A stretch of 64,000 bases of DNA from Saururus chinensis (lineage: Eukaryota > Streptophyta > Magnoliopsida > Piperales > Saururaceae): NCBI GenBank assembly GCA_035235625.1, contig CP141146.1, positions 7,620,501-7,684,500 of the forward strand, written 5' to 3'. A program made the translations under genes and the position numbers. Positions 24,680 to 36,331 of the stretch are shown one piece after another; within the stretch, counting starts at the first letter, position 1, and every line of letters begins with the position of its first letter. The notes beneath the pieces are model-generated. The model saw only the letters and a program-made list of their open reading frames with translations. It was not told where the DNA came from and made no database searches.

Positions 24680-26460
24680 TCATAGAGTTAGGTCAGGAAA
24701 CCATTTTCCTTCGCTAAATCAATGTGTCAACTTCGGCACTGATTGGTGCTTGCAAGTATTATCACATGAACATGATAAACAGTACGATGCATTTTATTTT
24801 ATTGATTTGGTAACTAAACTATGCAGATGGCATTGATCTTTATTACCTAATCTTCGTAAAATTTCTACATAGAGATCCATTTTCTTTTGTATCGGCATGT
24901 GGTTGCTGGGGTTTTTGACTGCCGGTTCATGATTTTCTCTTAGGTACAAGATCCGGGATCAGGCATCCAGGTGCTCACTTGTTCACACTAGGTAGAGGAA
25001 AACACAATAATTAAGTGTTTCATCCTCCTATAGTCATTAATATTACTATGAAAGAAACCTTAAACCTGCCTCTCCCCTTCCCGAGCCTTCAATGCATTCC
25101 CTTTTAAGTAATTATCTTGCAACCTGTTCACAATAGTCAACATTTAATTTGCACACTCAAGTACATGTACGGCAACTTTTCTTTGCTTAAAACAGTTAAG
25201 CAGATAAGAACGAAGTATTGTATTAGTCATGCCTTATTGTAAAGGTAAACAATTTACATGGTTTTGGTCAGTTCGTTTGGCATAGCCCGTCTGATGCATT
25301 TATGAATTATGCATGTAAATGCTATGTTCCGCTAGAGAGAGTATAGCCCGTACATGAAGCCAAACGAATTGAAAGATAAAATAGTGTGTATGATGTGAAA
25401 GCACCGCATCAAGATAAAATAGTTTATAATGAGTTGATTATATAAATATATAAAAAATGCTATCAAGATAAAATTATTGTATGATGAGTCAACGAAGATG
25501 GATGAGTCCCTCCAGCATGCATAACTTATATACAAATGATGGATCTACTATCTAAATATGCACAGATGACATAGAGGTGTCTGAACAAAAAGAGGAGGTG
25601 GTGAATTACTCATAAAATGGAAAAAAACAAGACATCTTATAAAATATGAGTACGGAAGAACTAGCACATATGCATTTCAATTACATAATTCTTATAATAA
25701 GCATGAGCTTTAAAATCCTATCACAAACATGGAACATAAATAATCGAGGGTTTTTTTTATGCTAGAACAAGGCTTATTTTGTTACTAATCAGGGACATAG
25801 CTACGTTGTGAACTTGGGGACCATTTTCATTTTTTTGTACTATATACAAATTTCCTCGTCTCTCCATCTTCCTCCCTCTAGAACATGATTACCGAGCAAG
25901 AACCAGGTTATTTGCCCCTCAGGCAATAAGATCCTAATCCCGTCCCTGTTAGTAATGAAGATATATAGCCATTTTACGTGGAATAGGTAAAGGGACCCCG
26001 TTACTATGCTCTTGGGAGCACATATGGGCCGTGCAATTTGGATTGTGCAGCCCATGTTTTTACGGGCTTGCCCGGGGGCCGCCGGATGACAATCGGACGG
26101 CTCCCTTAGATAAAAATGTCCATTTACCATGAAATAAAGCTTTTCATAAAAATATAGGAGCTATATGTATGTTCCCAGACACATGACGGGGTTTACGTGT
26201 ATTCTAAACTATACGTCATGGGAACAAAATATAATTAACCTTATTAATTATCAGAAAATTAAGCTGTTAATGTGGGGAAAAGTGTATATATATTGGAGCC
26301 CAAGGCAGCGGCAACATACTAATTGTCGGCTTCTATTGTTACTTGACAATGAGAAGGGCCTTGGGATCGAGGTTCAGCCCAGGCCCATTCAGAAAAAGAT
26401 GGTCGTGTAAGTGATGATCAACTTTAGTCACTGAAATCAAGGTACCTTCATCCACAATCT
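24680..26460. other. Intergenic, no gene recognised
   Basis: AT-rich spacer. The GC-rich block at about 25,990-26,105 (GGGACCCCGTTACTATGCTC to CGGACGGCTCCC) stands out in composition and may be part of an old mobile element. It has no open frame I can name. Confidence 0.4.
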
Positions 26461-26464
26461 GGGA

Positions 26465-26792
26465 CTATAAATGCCCCCAGTCCCATATATCTAAGTTGCT
26501 ACAAGAAAGTTCAGTATTATAATTCTGCCACTTGCTACAAGCTGTTCTCATCTTCAGCTTGCATTCAAGTGGCCACCTGCTAAGAACTTTACCTCCTGAC
26601 TCATTCAGAATGGGGTTCCCACAGCTTAGAATATTTCACATATTCCCATCATTGATACTGATTGTGTGGTCCTCTTTTCTAATTACAAAAGGAGAGGCAA
26701 AGCTATATTTTCTTCTTGCATTTCCCTCAGATGTTTTACTTCATCTACCAAAAAATCATCATGGAAATTGGCCTATCAGCGATTTAGATTGA
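26465..26792 (+). CDS. Possible short secreted-peptide gene (60 aa ORF), weak
   Basis: An ORF at 26610-26792 begins MGFPQLRIFHIFPSLILIVW, a basic/hydrophobic N-terminus that reads like a signal peptide, with a small-residue boundary near GEA. A short tail ending NHHGNWPISDLD follows. The ATG appears to be the first after a TATA-like CTATAAATG at 26465-26473. No family is recognised and the downstream sequence has stops in all frames. It may be a chance ORF. Confidence 0.25.
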
Positions 26793-27759
26793 AGCTCCCA
26801 GCTGCTTTACCATATTCTCGTTGGTGTTTTTCTTGGAGATGGGCATCATTTTCAGTCTACGACTTGAGGAAGGAGACTTTGATATTGAGATCGATTTTCT
26901 TCAAGGAGATGGACGTAAGAAAACGAATTAACATGCCGAATCGTCCAATAGCTCATGACTTTCGAAGTTTTAGACTTCAGAGGCTTCTTTTCTTGCTTGT
27001 TCTTTACAAAGTCGAGCTTATGGAGTTTTGGCCTTTTGCATGACCCTCTTTTAGGAGGAAATTGTTATCCTGACCATGACTAAAGTACAATTTGCACTTT
27101 GCGAATTTGTTGGGCCACTGCTGGTGAAACTTCACTTGTGAGTTTAGAAAATAAACAAGGTTAGTCTATGCATCCCTTTTAGAATTGATGGTAACCTGCA
27201 AGCTAGTCCAGTAGTTCATGACTTCTCTAAATTCTATTATAAGTAACTGAGAGAGTCCACATTCAAGAGATAGGACTAGGATGTAATAGTAACTTCTTAT
27301 ACGTGCAATTCAGTAATTTTGTTAATGATTCAAATGATGTTAGTGGCCATGCAGATGTCCAGGTTCTTGCTTCTTGTTGTCAATTGGGAGTTTGACTCGA
27401 AGTGTCACTTGAGGATCAATAGAGTTAATCCAAAAATTATGTTACTTATGAGCGACCATAGAGTTTGACTAAAAAAACTAAGAAATAGAGTCTAGTCATG
27501 GATTTTTTAAGTTAAAATAAAGAATTTTAAACGCAAGTTCCTTGATTGGATGCAAGGAACTCTAGGTATATATAAAAAAATGCCAATTTCATAAGCATGC
27601 ATATTGCTAGGTTCTAAGACTGATTTTACTTCGAAGTTATAGTTTGAGTCTTTAAGCTTGTAAAATATTAACAATGACATGTACATTTAAGACAATCCAT
27701 CGAAATATGAAAGACAGGTGTGGTCCAAGTCTAAGGTTAGATTTGTAAAATCATGTTAC

Positions 27760-27883
27760 TCTAAAGCTCTAGTTGTTAGAAAAGAAAATTTTTATTTAAT
27801 TCTTTTATATTCTCACGTATAATACAATTAGGGTATAACTACCACCAATAAGACTTGAACCCAGGGCATCCAAAAACTTAAAG

Positions 27884-27929
<46 letters not shown>

Positions 27930-28170
27930 CAAGTTTCTTAAAAGCTCAAGCTATTAGGGAAAAAATTATTTATTTATATTATATTTTAATATCTTCATCT
28001 CGTGCAAACTTTCATTAAACAAGGAATATAGAGCACAAATAGGGTATAAATGTCTCCAACAAGACTTGAACTTAGGACCTTTCAAAACCTAAGGCTCATG
28101 TAACCTAATTTTCCAAAAACTTGAGCTATTAGGAAGGAAAAATCTTAATTTTTTTTATATTTTAATTCAA
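27760..28170. repeat. Dispersed repeat, family R copies 2 and 3
   Basis: Two successive copies share the order AAAGCTC(T/A)AG-TTAG, ATTCTTTTATATT or similar, AATTAGGGTATAA, then AGACTTGAAC(C)-AGG. They are separated by an (AT)n run at about 27,885-27,925. Related to the repeat at 21.6-21.85 kb. Confidence 0.6.
27885..27925. repeat. (AT)n microsatellite
   Basis: About 20 AT dinucleotides between two copies of repeat family R. Confidence 0.92.
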
Positions 28171-31026
28171 CTATAATTTTAATATTTCTCTTGGTTGAAT
28201 ACGTTAATTGGTTATATTTATTTAAATTCTTTTACTTGTTGAAAAATAATATAAATTTTATAATAAATTTATATTTTTATACTTAATTAAAAATATTTAT
28301 ATTTATTATTTTATTTAAACAAAACTAATATTTTTAGTATAATAAAATTTATAATTTTAAATATGATTTCATTTTAGCTCTGATGAGAGTACTCCGAGTT
28401 GAGTCGACAAACTTAACCTGACCCTTGGATTTCGAACATTATTGCATATTGTTTCTCGTAGAAAATATTAGAAAACATTGGTTTTTTATTTATTCAAGCA
28501 ACATGGATGATGGCCATACCTTGATGTCTCATCAACTTTTTTACTTGCACATATCCTATATTCACTGAATCAGTAAGGATGGGGATTATAAGTAGCTTGG
28601 CTAAGTGCATTTGCTTTACCAGTTACAATAATCTGTCTAAAATGCGGGTACTCCCTAGTTTACATCAACGTGGAGACAATTCTTTGAAATACTCACTTCA
28701 TCATTTCATTTTCCGCTCTCACGTCCTTTGTTGTTCAAATTTCTTATTCTTATTATTGTTGTTATAATTGATGTCATTATTTTGAAGGAGACATGTAAAC
28801 CAAAATGCAATCATCATCTATTGTTATTATTGTTATCATCTTTAGGTAAGATTTCATACAATTCCCTACAACAAGCACACATCACTCTCACAGCCCCTCC
28901 TAAAAGGGTCGTTACATGAAAGATACTTAATCGCAATTATGGTAGCCATTAAGCCCCCAAAACATTTTTTTTGCCAATTAAGTGAAGGCATGCCAGATGG
29001 AGGGAACAAAGAGTTGACAGGCGTGGCTCAAGTCAAAGCCCCAAGTCCCACCTCTTTGAATGAGAAAATTTATCATGCACTCCATCAAAACTTACATAAA
29101 CTCTCATGAACATTATTACAAGAAGGATCTGGATATTGATGTCTCTGTTTGGAATATATTTGAATCTAATAAAAACAAGGAAGTGAAAATCTTGAGTTTG
29201 AAGCTCTACTCTCTATCCCAACTTACCTAGTGTATATGATAAGTAGACGTACAATACGTGCTTGAGGAGATTGGCGGTGAGATACGATGCTTAGGTTGGT
29301 TTCCTTATCCCTTCTAGTCAAGTCCTAAGCACTCGGAAAAGAGAGTTTGTAAGTGGGCACGCAGCTGTTTGCAGTTTTAATTGTAAAAAAGCTGAGGAAA
29401 ATGGATGGCTAGTTGACTGCAAGAGAGGGAGGGAATGATAAGGGAGGATGTGGCTGTCTGGCGCATGGGCCTGCCCGTGAGAGGCAGACTAGAATTGTCG
29501 ACAGCCACCCACTAGAGCCAACATTTTGCCCTCACGCGCCGAGCTTCTGTCCCTTCCCCTTTCGGGGCCATGGATGTCAAAGATATGGCCTTCCACCACT
29601 CTGTCTCAGCACCATTTTCTTCTCTTGTTCACTATATATACTACTCCATTTTTTATGAGCATTTGGCTAAGTAGGTTGCCTTATTCTAGTAGTGTCACAT
29701 AGATCAACAAAAAGGATCTTCTCGCTAATAAGCAACCTCCAGAACAGCTTGTCTCTGTGTGTGTGAGAGAGAGAGATGGTCATTTCCAACTTTTGACTTC
29801 AGAGAGTATACATTGGAGAAATTTAGCAAGCATTATAGCTTCACCATCTTGTACATGATATTTAATTAGTTAATGAACTGGAGTTCCCTGGCCGTTAGAT
29901 GTCATGATTTGATGGCCAACTTACTAGCTAGCCCTGAAGTTACAACGCTGGCTAAACAACCTCATATACATTGCATATATACATAATAGGTTCACCATCT
30001 TGTACATGATATTTAGTTCTCATACATGGTTTGCAAACTAATTTGCACATCACATGTTTACCCTTTCAGATAAGTCAGTCTGCATGCCATAACAGAACAC
30101 TTACTATAAGTAAACTTAAAAGTAGTCAAGTAACATCAAGCTTTTCAGAATTAAGTTAAGCTGTCTGACTCCCATTGTTATTAGTTTAAACGGTTACATT
30201 ATAAAATAATCACTTTACTGAGCTAGACAAGCTCTCTCTCTCTCTACTAGTGTTTGGAAAGCCCTAAAAATGTGTCACAACTTCACCACCACGCTTGTAA
30301 GTTGTACCAGCCTCCTGTCTCACATCTAGTACTTGTTTAATCCGGGGTTAAGCTTAATCTAATCCAGTGTTTGTCAATTACCCAATGGGACAGCACCACG
30401 TGTCCAGCAGGGGGCTAGCCCCTGAGAGTGCGTAGGGTTAAGCCCCTAGTAGAAGACATGATGGTAGAAGAGTGTGTGGTGGGGCCCAAGGAGTATTGGA
30501 GAAACCGCATTGGATGGCCTTGCGGTCGAATACAGCCACCTCAGGTGGGTCCCATCTCGCCCATAAAACGGAACGCGGCAGAAGGGAATGACATGATGGG
30601 CTTACGTCCATAATGATTGCCCCTTGGGGGCCCATCTAGTCCTTTCCACCTTTTCATCTCACCCAAGCCGTTAACCTTTCCAACTCAAAGCCCATACCCA
30701 TTCGCTAGCCAGGGGCCTAACCCCACACCCCCCATTTTAATTAATCTCATCCACTTACCTAGTAACAACGATGACTTGGAAAGCATTGAATTACATGCTA
30801 GTTAACAACAAATTATATTGCAGTTTAGTTTCATCCTTCTTTCTTGTTACACTCATTCAACGTATTATGCAAAAGTTTGTCACCATATCGCTTTAATCAA
30901 TTCACTCTGTGGATTTTTTAAATGTAGTATAACTTTTTTATTTTGTTAATCACCCCAATGCAAACCTTAGTATTTATCTTCACATAAAACTCCAACTACC
31001 AACTACCATCTATTAACCTTTTTTCA

Positions 31027-31201
31027 GGGATAATGATATTTTCACAATAAAAACTAATTACACATGAGTTTTTATTCTTACAACAAAAATTTATACAAGA
31101 GTTTTGATTGGATTTAACAAGTGAGCCCTACACAAAGTTCACATGGCATCACTTTCAAAGCTAATGTGTGAGTTTTTTGTTAAGAAAATATCATTTTCCT
31201 T
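31027..31201. mobile_element. MITE-like inverted-repeat element (about 175 bp)
   Basis: The left end GGGATAATGATATTTTCACA leads into ATAAAAACT; the right end reads AGTTTTTTGTTAAGAAAATA followed by TCATTTTCC. Complementarity runs about 40 bp with mismatches. No certain target duplication. Confidence 0.6.
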
Positions 31202-31204
31202 TGT

Positions 31205-32500
31205 TTAGTGACTAACTCTTATGGCCTTCTTTGATGACCAACTCCAAAAAAAGAGGAATTTGCCTAATTATTTTTCCTAATCATACTACTATACATATGA
31301 CCAAGGTTGACAATAGATTTTTACCAAAGTTTCTATAATATCCTTACATTTTGTGTAATGCTCTTAGATATAAATTTGAATAGGTATGTGATTTGAATAT
31401 ATTTAAGTTTCAATGAGATTCTTTTAGATGGATGCCATATGTCAACTTAGTACTGGTTGTTAGAACAAGATGTGCATACTTTTTATATTGTTGTTTTGAA
31501 CTTTATAAGTTTTGTCTTGCACTCATAAATTCAAATTCAAGTACTATTAGAAAGCTTTTAAAAAGCTCTATCAAACATGATCACACAAGAATATATATAT
31601 ATATATATATATTGGGTGGGGAGGCAGTAACACACTTCTCAATAGTAATTTTTTTCTATATTATACAATATGTACATTTAGATTCACACATTTTTTACAC
31701 GATTGGAGAACTCTTGACAAGTTCTCTTAAATATAACTTTTTTGTCAAAATGGTCCCAAATATGAAAGGCATACCTCACAACATGAATTCTACATTATTG
31801 TCCTCTTTAAGTACTTATGACCTAATAAGCTTGTAAAATTTGGACTCAAGTTGCCTACTATAAGTATATTGAGTTAGTGTAGTGCTTACATTTATATACA
31901 CATATAATTTATTATCATTGTGATTATAAAAAGTATGTATTATAATTGTAGCATGCAAGGGAGACCTTTGTGCCATACATTTTTATCACTAAAATTTGTT
32001 TTATTTTTCTTATTTATATATGTATATGTATGTATAATATATATACATTCTTGTTAGTAAAAATAACATAAAACTATAAAATAATATTCTTGATGTTCCA
32101 CATTCATAGATCCATTCAAAATAAATTAAATTAAATTTATTTAAAAAATCAAATGAAGTTAGTAATGTGGGAAAGAGAGTGATATCTGTGATAGAAATGA
32201 TAGTGATATAAGAAGGTGAATAGTTAAAAAATCAGGTTAACTGATTAATTTGTGGGGTAAGAATAGAAATAAAATTTAATCATGTCAAATTGAGCAAGTT
32301 GCACTCAAGCCCAATGCAAGGCCTGGCTGTGACCTTTCATGATATAAAAAATGGAGAAGCATTTCATGGGAGGGTGTGTGTGTGACCTTTGGATCACGTG
32401 TGAGACTTTTGCTTCACTTTTCTACCACTTCAAAAGCTTAATAAATGTACTTATTTAATTATTTATTTACCCTCTATCCATAATTTATTCATTAAATTTC
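31205..32500. other. Intergenic, no gene recognised
   Basis: AT-rich with a short (AT)n run at about 31,590-31,611. No coding signal. Confidence 0.4.
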
Positions 32501-32598
32501 CCTAGGCGCCGGCACGGGAACAGCCTAAAAAATGGGCCAAGGATGTAGCATGAGCCACCCGGCACCGGCTAGCCAATCAAATCAGCTCACTGAAGACT

Positions 32599-33040
32599 GT
32601 GGGGCCCTCTTTTTTGGGCCCCACTCTCTACACGTACCGGTCTTGTCAATGATTAAGGGCAGGCTCGCGCCAGACCCCGAGCCGGCTTCTTTCTCGGCTT
32701 TCCCGGTGCCTAGGCTTACCCCATTTGGAGAGGCGTCGCTGTCGGACAGTCGGACCCGCAAAAGGTCGGTCGGGTGCTCGGGCGAGGCGCGGGGTGGCCG
32801 CCCACCCGCCCGAAAGTGACCCGTTCACAATTCCCCGCCTTGCCCTTATCGTAATTATGACATTTTCAATTCCCAGCTGCCCAACCACAGCCCCCCTTGA
32901 TCCCAGGGGGCCCACATTTACACCCTAAAGTCCCCAAACTACCCCTGATTAGCATTAAGCAAATGATGGGTCATTAAGGAGCTGAAGACGATCTTTGATG
33001 CGAGTAATGATATGATAGCAGAGTGGGGAGGTGGGTCCCG
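32599..33040 (+). promoter_or_regulatory. Cluster of GTGGGNCC/GGNCCCAC motifs upstream of the VND gene
   Basis: A perfect inverted repeat GTGGGGCCC-N8-GGGCCCCAC occupies 32599-32624. Further copies of the core are GGGCCCAC at about 32,906 and GTGGGTCCC at about 33,031. These match the consensus reported for class II TCP factors and also site II elements. The cluster lies 0.3-0.75 kb upstream of the presumed transcription start of the VND gene. The sequence match is seen; the binding is inferred. Confidence 0.4.
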
Positions 33041-33346
33041 GACCAGGCAACCCTTTTATGCATTCTTCTGTATTAGCTTGGCCGTGATCACTGGGGAGGG
33101 AGGGGTGTTGCTATCCACCTGCCGGAGAGGGGGCTGAGAGAGGAGGGGAGGGAGGGCTGGACTCAGTCAGCCTGACAACATTCTCCTGTTTCTGTCAGTG
33201 GCGGGTGGCCTTTGGCAGTTGAGGTTCTTGCCACCTTCTCTGTCTTGCTGTCTTTTCTGAGAATCTCCAAGCTTTGCCAGCAATCCAGCAGCAAGAGGGG
33301 CAATGGGGGGGTGTGCGTGTGGGGGAGGAGGCCTTTTAAGTAGTGT

Positions 33347-33353
33347 TATATAA
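33347..33353 (+). promoter_or_regulatory. Probable TATA box of the VND gene
   Basis: TATATAA in the context GTGTTATATAAGCC, followed about 30 bp later by a pyrimidine-rich CTCCTATTCGACTCCATC that would suit a transcription start near 33,380. Confidence 0.5.
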
Positions 33354-33379
33354 GCCTACTTGCTTTCCGTTCTCCTATT

Positions 33380-33840
33380 CGACTCCATCACCTTCTGGTC
33401 ATCATTAGATCTTCAGCTCGATCTCTTGTGTTTCTTCCTTGCAGCTGGTTGGCCACCTTGGGTGTTTGGAAGCAAGGTGGCCAGCATAGTTCGCTGGGCA
33501 CAGAGACCAGCTCTGAGGAAGAAGATATAGTCGCGTTGGGAGGGCCTGGTGGGTGTCTTTTTGTTGGGATCAGTTCCCGAGGGCTGTGTTTTTCTTTTGA
33601 GCCTTTGTCTGATCCCGGAGACACAGACAAAGAGGACTTAGTTTGGTAGCCTTTTTGCTTGCTGATTCCTTTCTTCCTGCATAGTCCCCCAGTACAGTAG
33701 GCTTTCTGCTGGCTGCTTATTATTCTCTGAGACTTGTCGGCCGGCGATAGAGAGATACATAGTGAGAATTGGAGCCGGAACAGATCTTGAGGAGCCTGAG
33801 CTTGTCGACGAGGAGAACATCTAGGAAAGAGTTTGCTATC
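33380..33840 (+). other. Probable 5' leader exon of the VND gene (AUG-free) with hairpin
   Basis: About 460 nt downstream of the TATA box are GC-richer than the flanks and contain no ATG on the plus strand. This suits a scanned leader and is unlikely by chance at this length. A strong hairpin is present: TGGCCACCTTG (33450-33460), 12-nt loop, CAAGGTGGCCA (33473-33483). A donor-like T|GTGAGC follows at about 33,840, and the next good acceptor before the coding start is TTTGCAG at 36299-36305. TTCCTTGCAG at 33,435-33,444 could be an additional internal acceptor. All leader boundaries are inferred. Confidence 0.45.
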
Positions 33841-35127
33841 TGTGAGCTCTCCTACTTTATCACTCTTTTGTGGTTTAGGGTGCTATCTATATGATGAACA
33901 ATCGCACATAATTGCCTTTCATATGATATCTTTTACGATCAGTTTTTCATTAGATGTTTTAAAACTGTTTTTCATATGGAAATCCTAGTGTTACTTCATC
34001 TCTAGACCACAAAAATGATGGTCTTTTGCCACATAACATTCCATGTTTTCATTTGTTAGAGAGACATGGAGATCAAGTATCCATCATGTCTGTCACAAGA
34101 TCATTGCACACTTGATACTTTGATCAGACTTCCATGCGAGTGCTGGATAGTCAAATGCATAGCAATATGATCACCAAGCAATGGTGTCGTAAATGGTATT
34201 TTCACCTTTGATTCCATTCATAATTAGAGTAGGGGAACAGTGAGCACTTAATTCTTCATCTTATTTCTCATAATTTTGGGATAACAATCATTGCTTTTTT
34301 GGTGTTTTTTCTTCTAAAAAAATGGGTATATCTGCAATTTAATTTTCAATTTGTTGAGTGAACTGCATTAGTCCGTCACATTAAATTAGTGCCATATTAT
34401 GTTAGACATAAATGGTTTTTATTTTCTATGCTAATGTAAATTTAACCGTTTTTTCCAACATAAGTATACATTATCCTCATCTCAAAGCAATAAATCTCAC
34501 TACCACAACTTAGTGGCTAATGTATTTTCTCTAACTTGGCTCTACCATAACATGGTCTACATTGTTTGTTTGCTTGCATGCCCCTATAAGATTATAATCC
34601 CTCTCTCTCTCTCTCTCTCTCAAACTTTTTCAATTTCAGAAATTTCTATGTGCCTTTTGTGGCTCATCGTGAAGGCATTCACACATTGCATGTAAATTGG
34701 AGATGGTCTTTGGAATTGTTTCTCTGGTTCTTTCCCCATTGTAATTTTCCTCTTTGAGCTCTAGTAAAATGATGCTTTCCTACCCAAGAAAAAAAAATGA
34801 ACTTTACATTATCTTCAATTTTTATTTATCGGTAAGATGAGGGGGTAAGTGCAATGGAAGAGCACGATAATAAGTCAGATTCCATGAAAGAAAAGAAGAA
34901 GAAAATTACATATTCCATCTCTCTTAAATAATAAGGAATTCATCAATGAGTTTCCTCAAGTCGGAATTAGAACAAATATAAAGACGAACTTCTTCCTATC
35001 TCTTCAAATTTGAAATTTTTGAGTGTAGACATTCTTGAAGATGCAATGGTTCTGCTCTTCCCAAATATAGTAAATGACACAATTGAGGAAGACTTTGCAT
35101 TATCTTTATATCGTCAATGAAAAATGA

Positions 35128-35280
35128 TATTCCACTCTACTTTCTCTACACAAAAAAACCCTATTCCAACCTTTAATTAGACTAAGAAAAGTGGATCCTC
35201 CTATTATCATGTGAGTCTCACATTTCTCTAACCTAATCAAAGATTAGAGTAGGGTTTTGGTGTAGAGAAAGTGGAATAGA
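35128..35280. mobile_element. Foldback MITE (about 150 bp)
   Basis: Left arm TATTCCACTCTACTTTCTCT then ACAC-AAAA-ACCCTA; right arm TAGGGTTTTGGTGTAGAGAA then AGTGGAATA. The arms pair over about 50 bp. No coding capacity. It lies in the putative leader intron of the VND gene. Confidence 0.75.
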
Positions 35281-35759
35281 CCTAAACATCAGCTTCCTTA
35301 TCGACAACAATTTTATGGTATCTGTTTTTTTTGTGCAACAATATTTCCGATAGGAGTCGAGTGGGGCTTAAGAAAATATGAAATCAGAGATCATCATTGC
35401 ATCTGATTGATGGAATGTGGTGTCTTTCTATACTTTCCATATATATATAAATCGATACTACTATAGATTATATTTACAAATTTTATTCCAATAAAGCATG
35501 AATTGGTTAAAATCTCTTGGTTCGCATACTAGTAAATTTAAAGCCACAGAAAGTACTGTTGACACAATATACTGTACACAGAATTTGGTGTTAAATTTAG
35601 GATTGGATAGTTATTTTTTGGTGCATGATAATGGAAGTTTTATCATCTTGATGCATAACTCATTCATATTTCAAAAGATAGCTGTGAATTGTGATATTAT
35701 TTTTTGAGCTTAAAAATGTTTAATTAGAAAATTAATTTTTATTCTTTAGATCTTAAATA

Positions 35760-35960
35760 CTCCCTCCATCTAATATTAATAGTTACACTTGTAAAAATAG
35801 TAGTTTTTATTGGATGATGAAACTCACTTCTTAGAGAAGGGAAAATAAACTTATGATACTCTTTTTTAAGCACCAAACTACTTAAATTGAATTAAATGGA
35901 GTAATTAATACGGAACAAACTTTTTTGCGAAATGGAGCTATTAATTTAGGATAGAGGAAC
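35760..35960. mobile_element. Stowaway-type MITE (201 bp) with TA duplication
   Basis: Begins CTCCCTCCATCTAATATTAA and ends TTAATTTAGGATAGAGGAAC, with TA on both sides (35758-35759 and 35961-35962). Its interior is closely similar to the element at 19097-19310, so both belong to one family. Confidence 0.8.
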
Positions 35961-36331
35961 TAATATGTCTATGATAGTTTTTTTAAGATACAACGACAAT
36001 CTGCATAGATTTATAAATAGGCTCAATTGGTATGTGTACGTCTTGCACTGATATTCAGTAAACTTTCCTTGTGTTCTCCGACTTCAAATAGAACATATTT
36101 CAATGATAGTTTGAACTTGTATGGTTATAATGTGTCTTTTAAGTTCATCCTGAGGCATTGAGGTAAGAAGGAACTTCATACTGAAGTGCTATCTATACCT
36201 ACCTAGACAGCTCTAATGATGTCGATGAAAAAAAATATCTTAAAAAACGTGACAATTATGAATATAAAGCCATGAAAGCTAATCAAATATGGATGTCATT
36301 TGCAGGTTTTTGACATTTCAGGGTGTACAGT

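Larger units (their letters stand above)
26800..31020. other. Intergenic with AT-rich repeats
   Basis: No gene recognised. It holds the family R repeats and an AT microsatellite (listed separately). A 24-bp direct repeat (TTCACCATCTTGTACATGAT) occurs at about 29,840 and 29,990. A segment at about 30,400-30,740 is rich in GGGGCC, GGGCCC and GTGGG words. The 28.2-28.4 kb part is extremely AT-rich. Confidence 0.45.
33841..36305 (+). other. Probable 5' UTR intron of the VND gene, with two MITEs
   Basis: AT-rich stretch between the leader and the coding start, ending in CATTTGCAG, 26 bases before the ATG. It contains a (CT)n run at about 34,601-34,621 and two MITEs (35128-35280 and 35760-35960). 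No coding frame of note. Its intron status rests on the splice-like borders and composition only. Confidence 0.4.

Noticed and set aside
33036..33050. CGGACCAGGC, resembling part of miR166
   Set aside because: Only about 10 bases match and there is no foldback partner with a complementary star sequence nearby.
33428..33649. 73-codon frame in the VND leader as an upstream ORF
   Set aside because: It begins with GTG, not ATG; no ATG exists in this leader on the sense strand.
36323..36331. Upstream GTG start for the VND protein
   Set aside because: ATG 36332 gives the canonical [11 protein letters not shown] start; the three extra codons lie in the leader.
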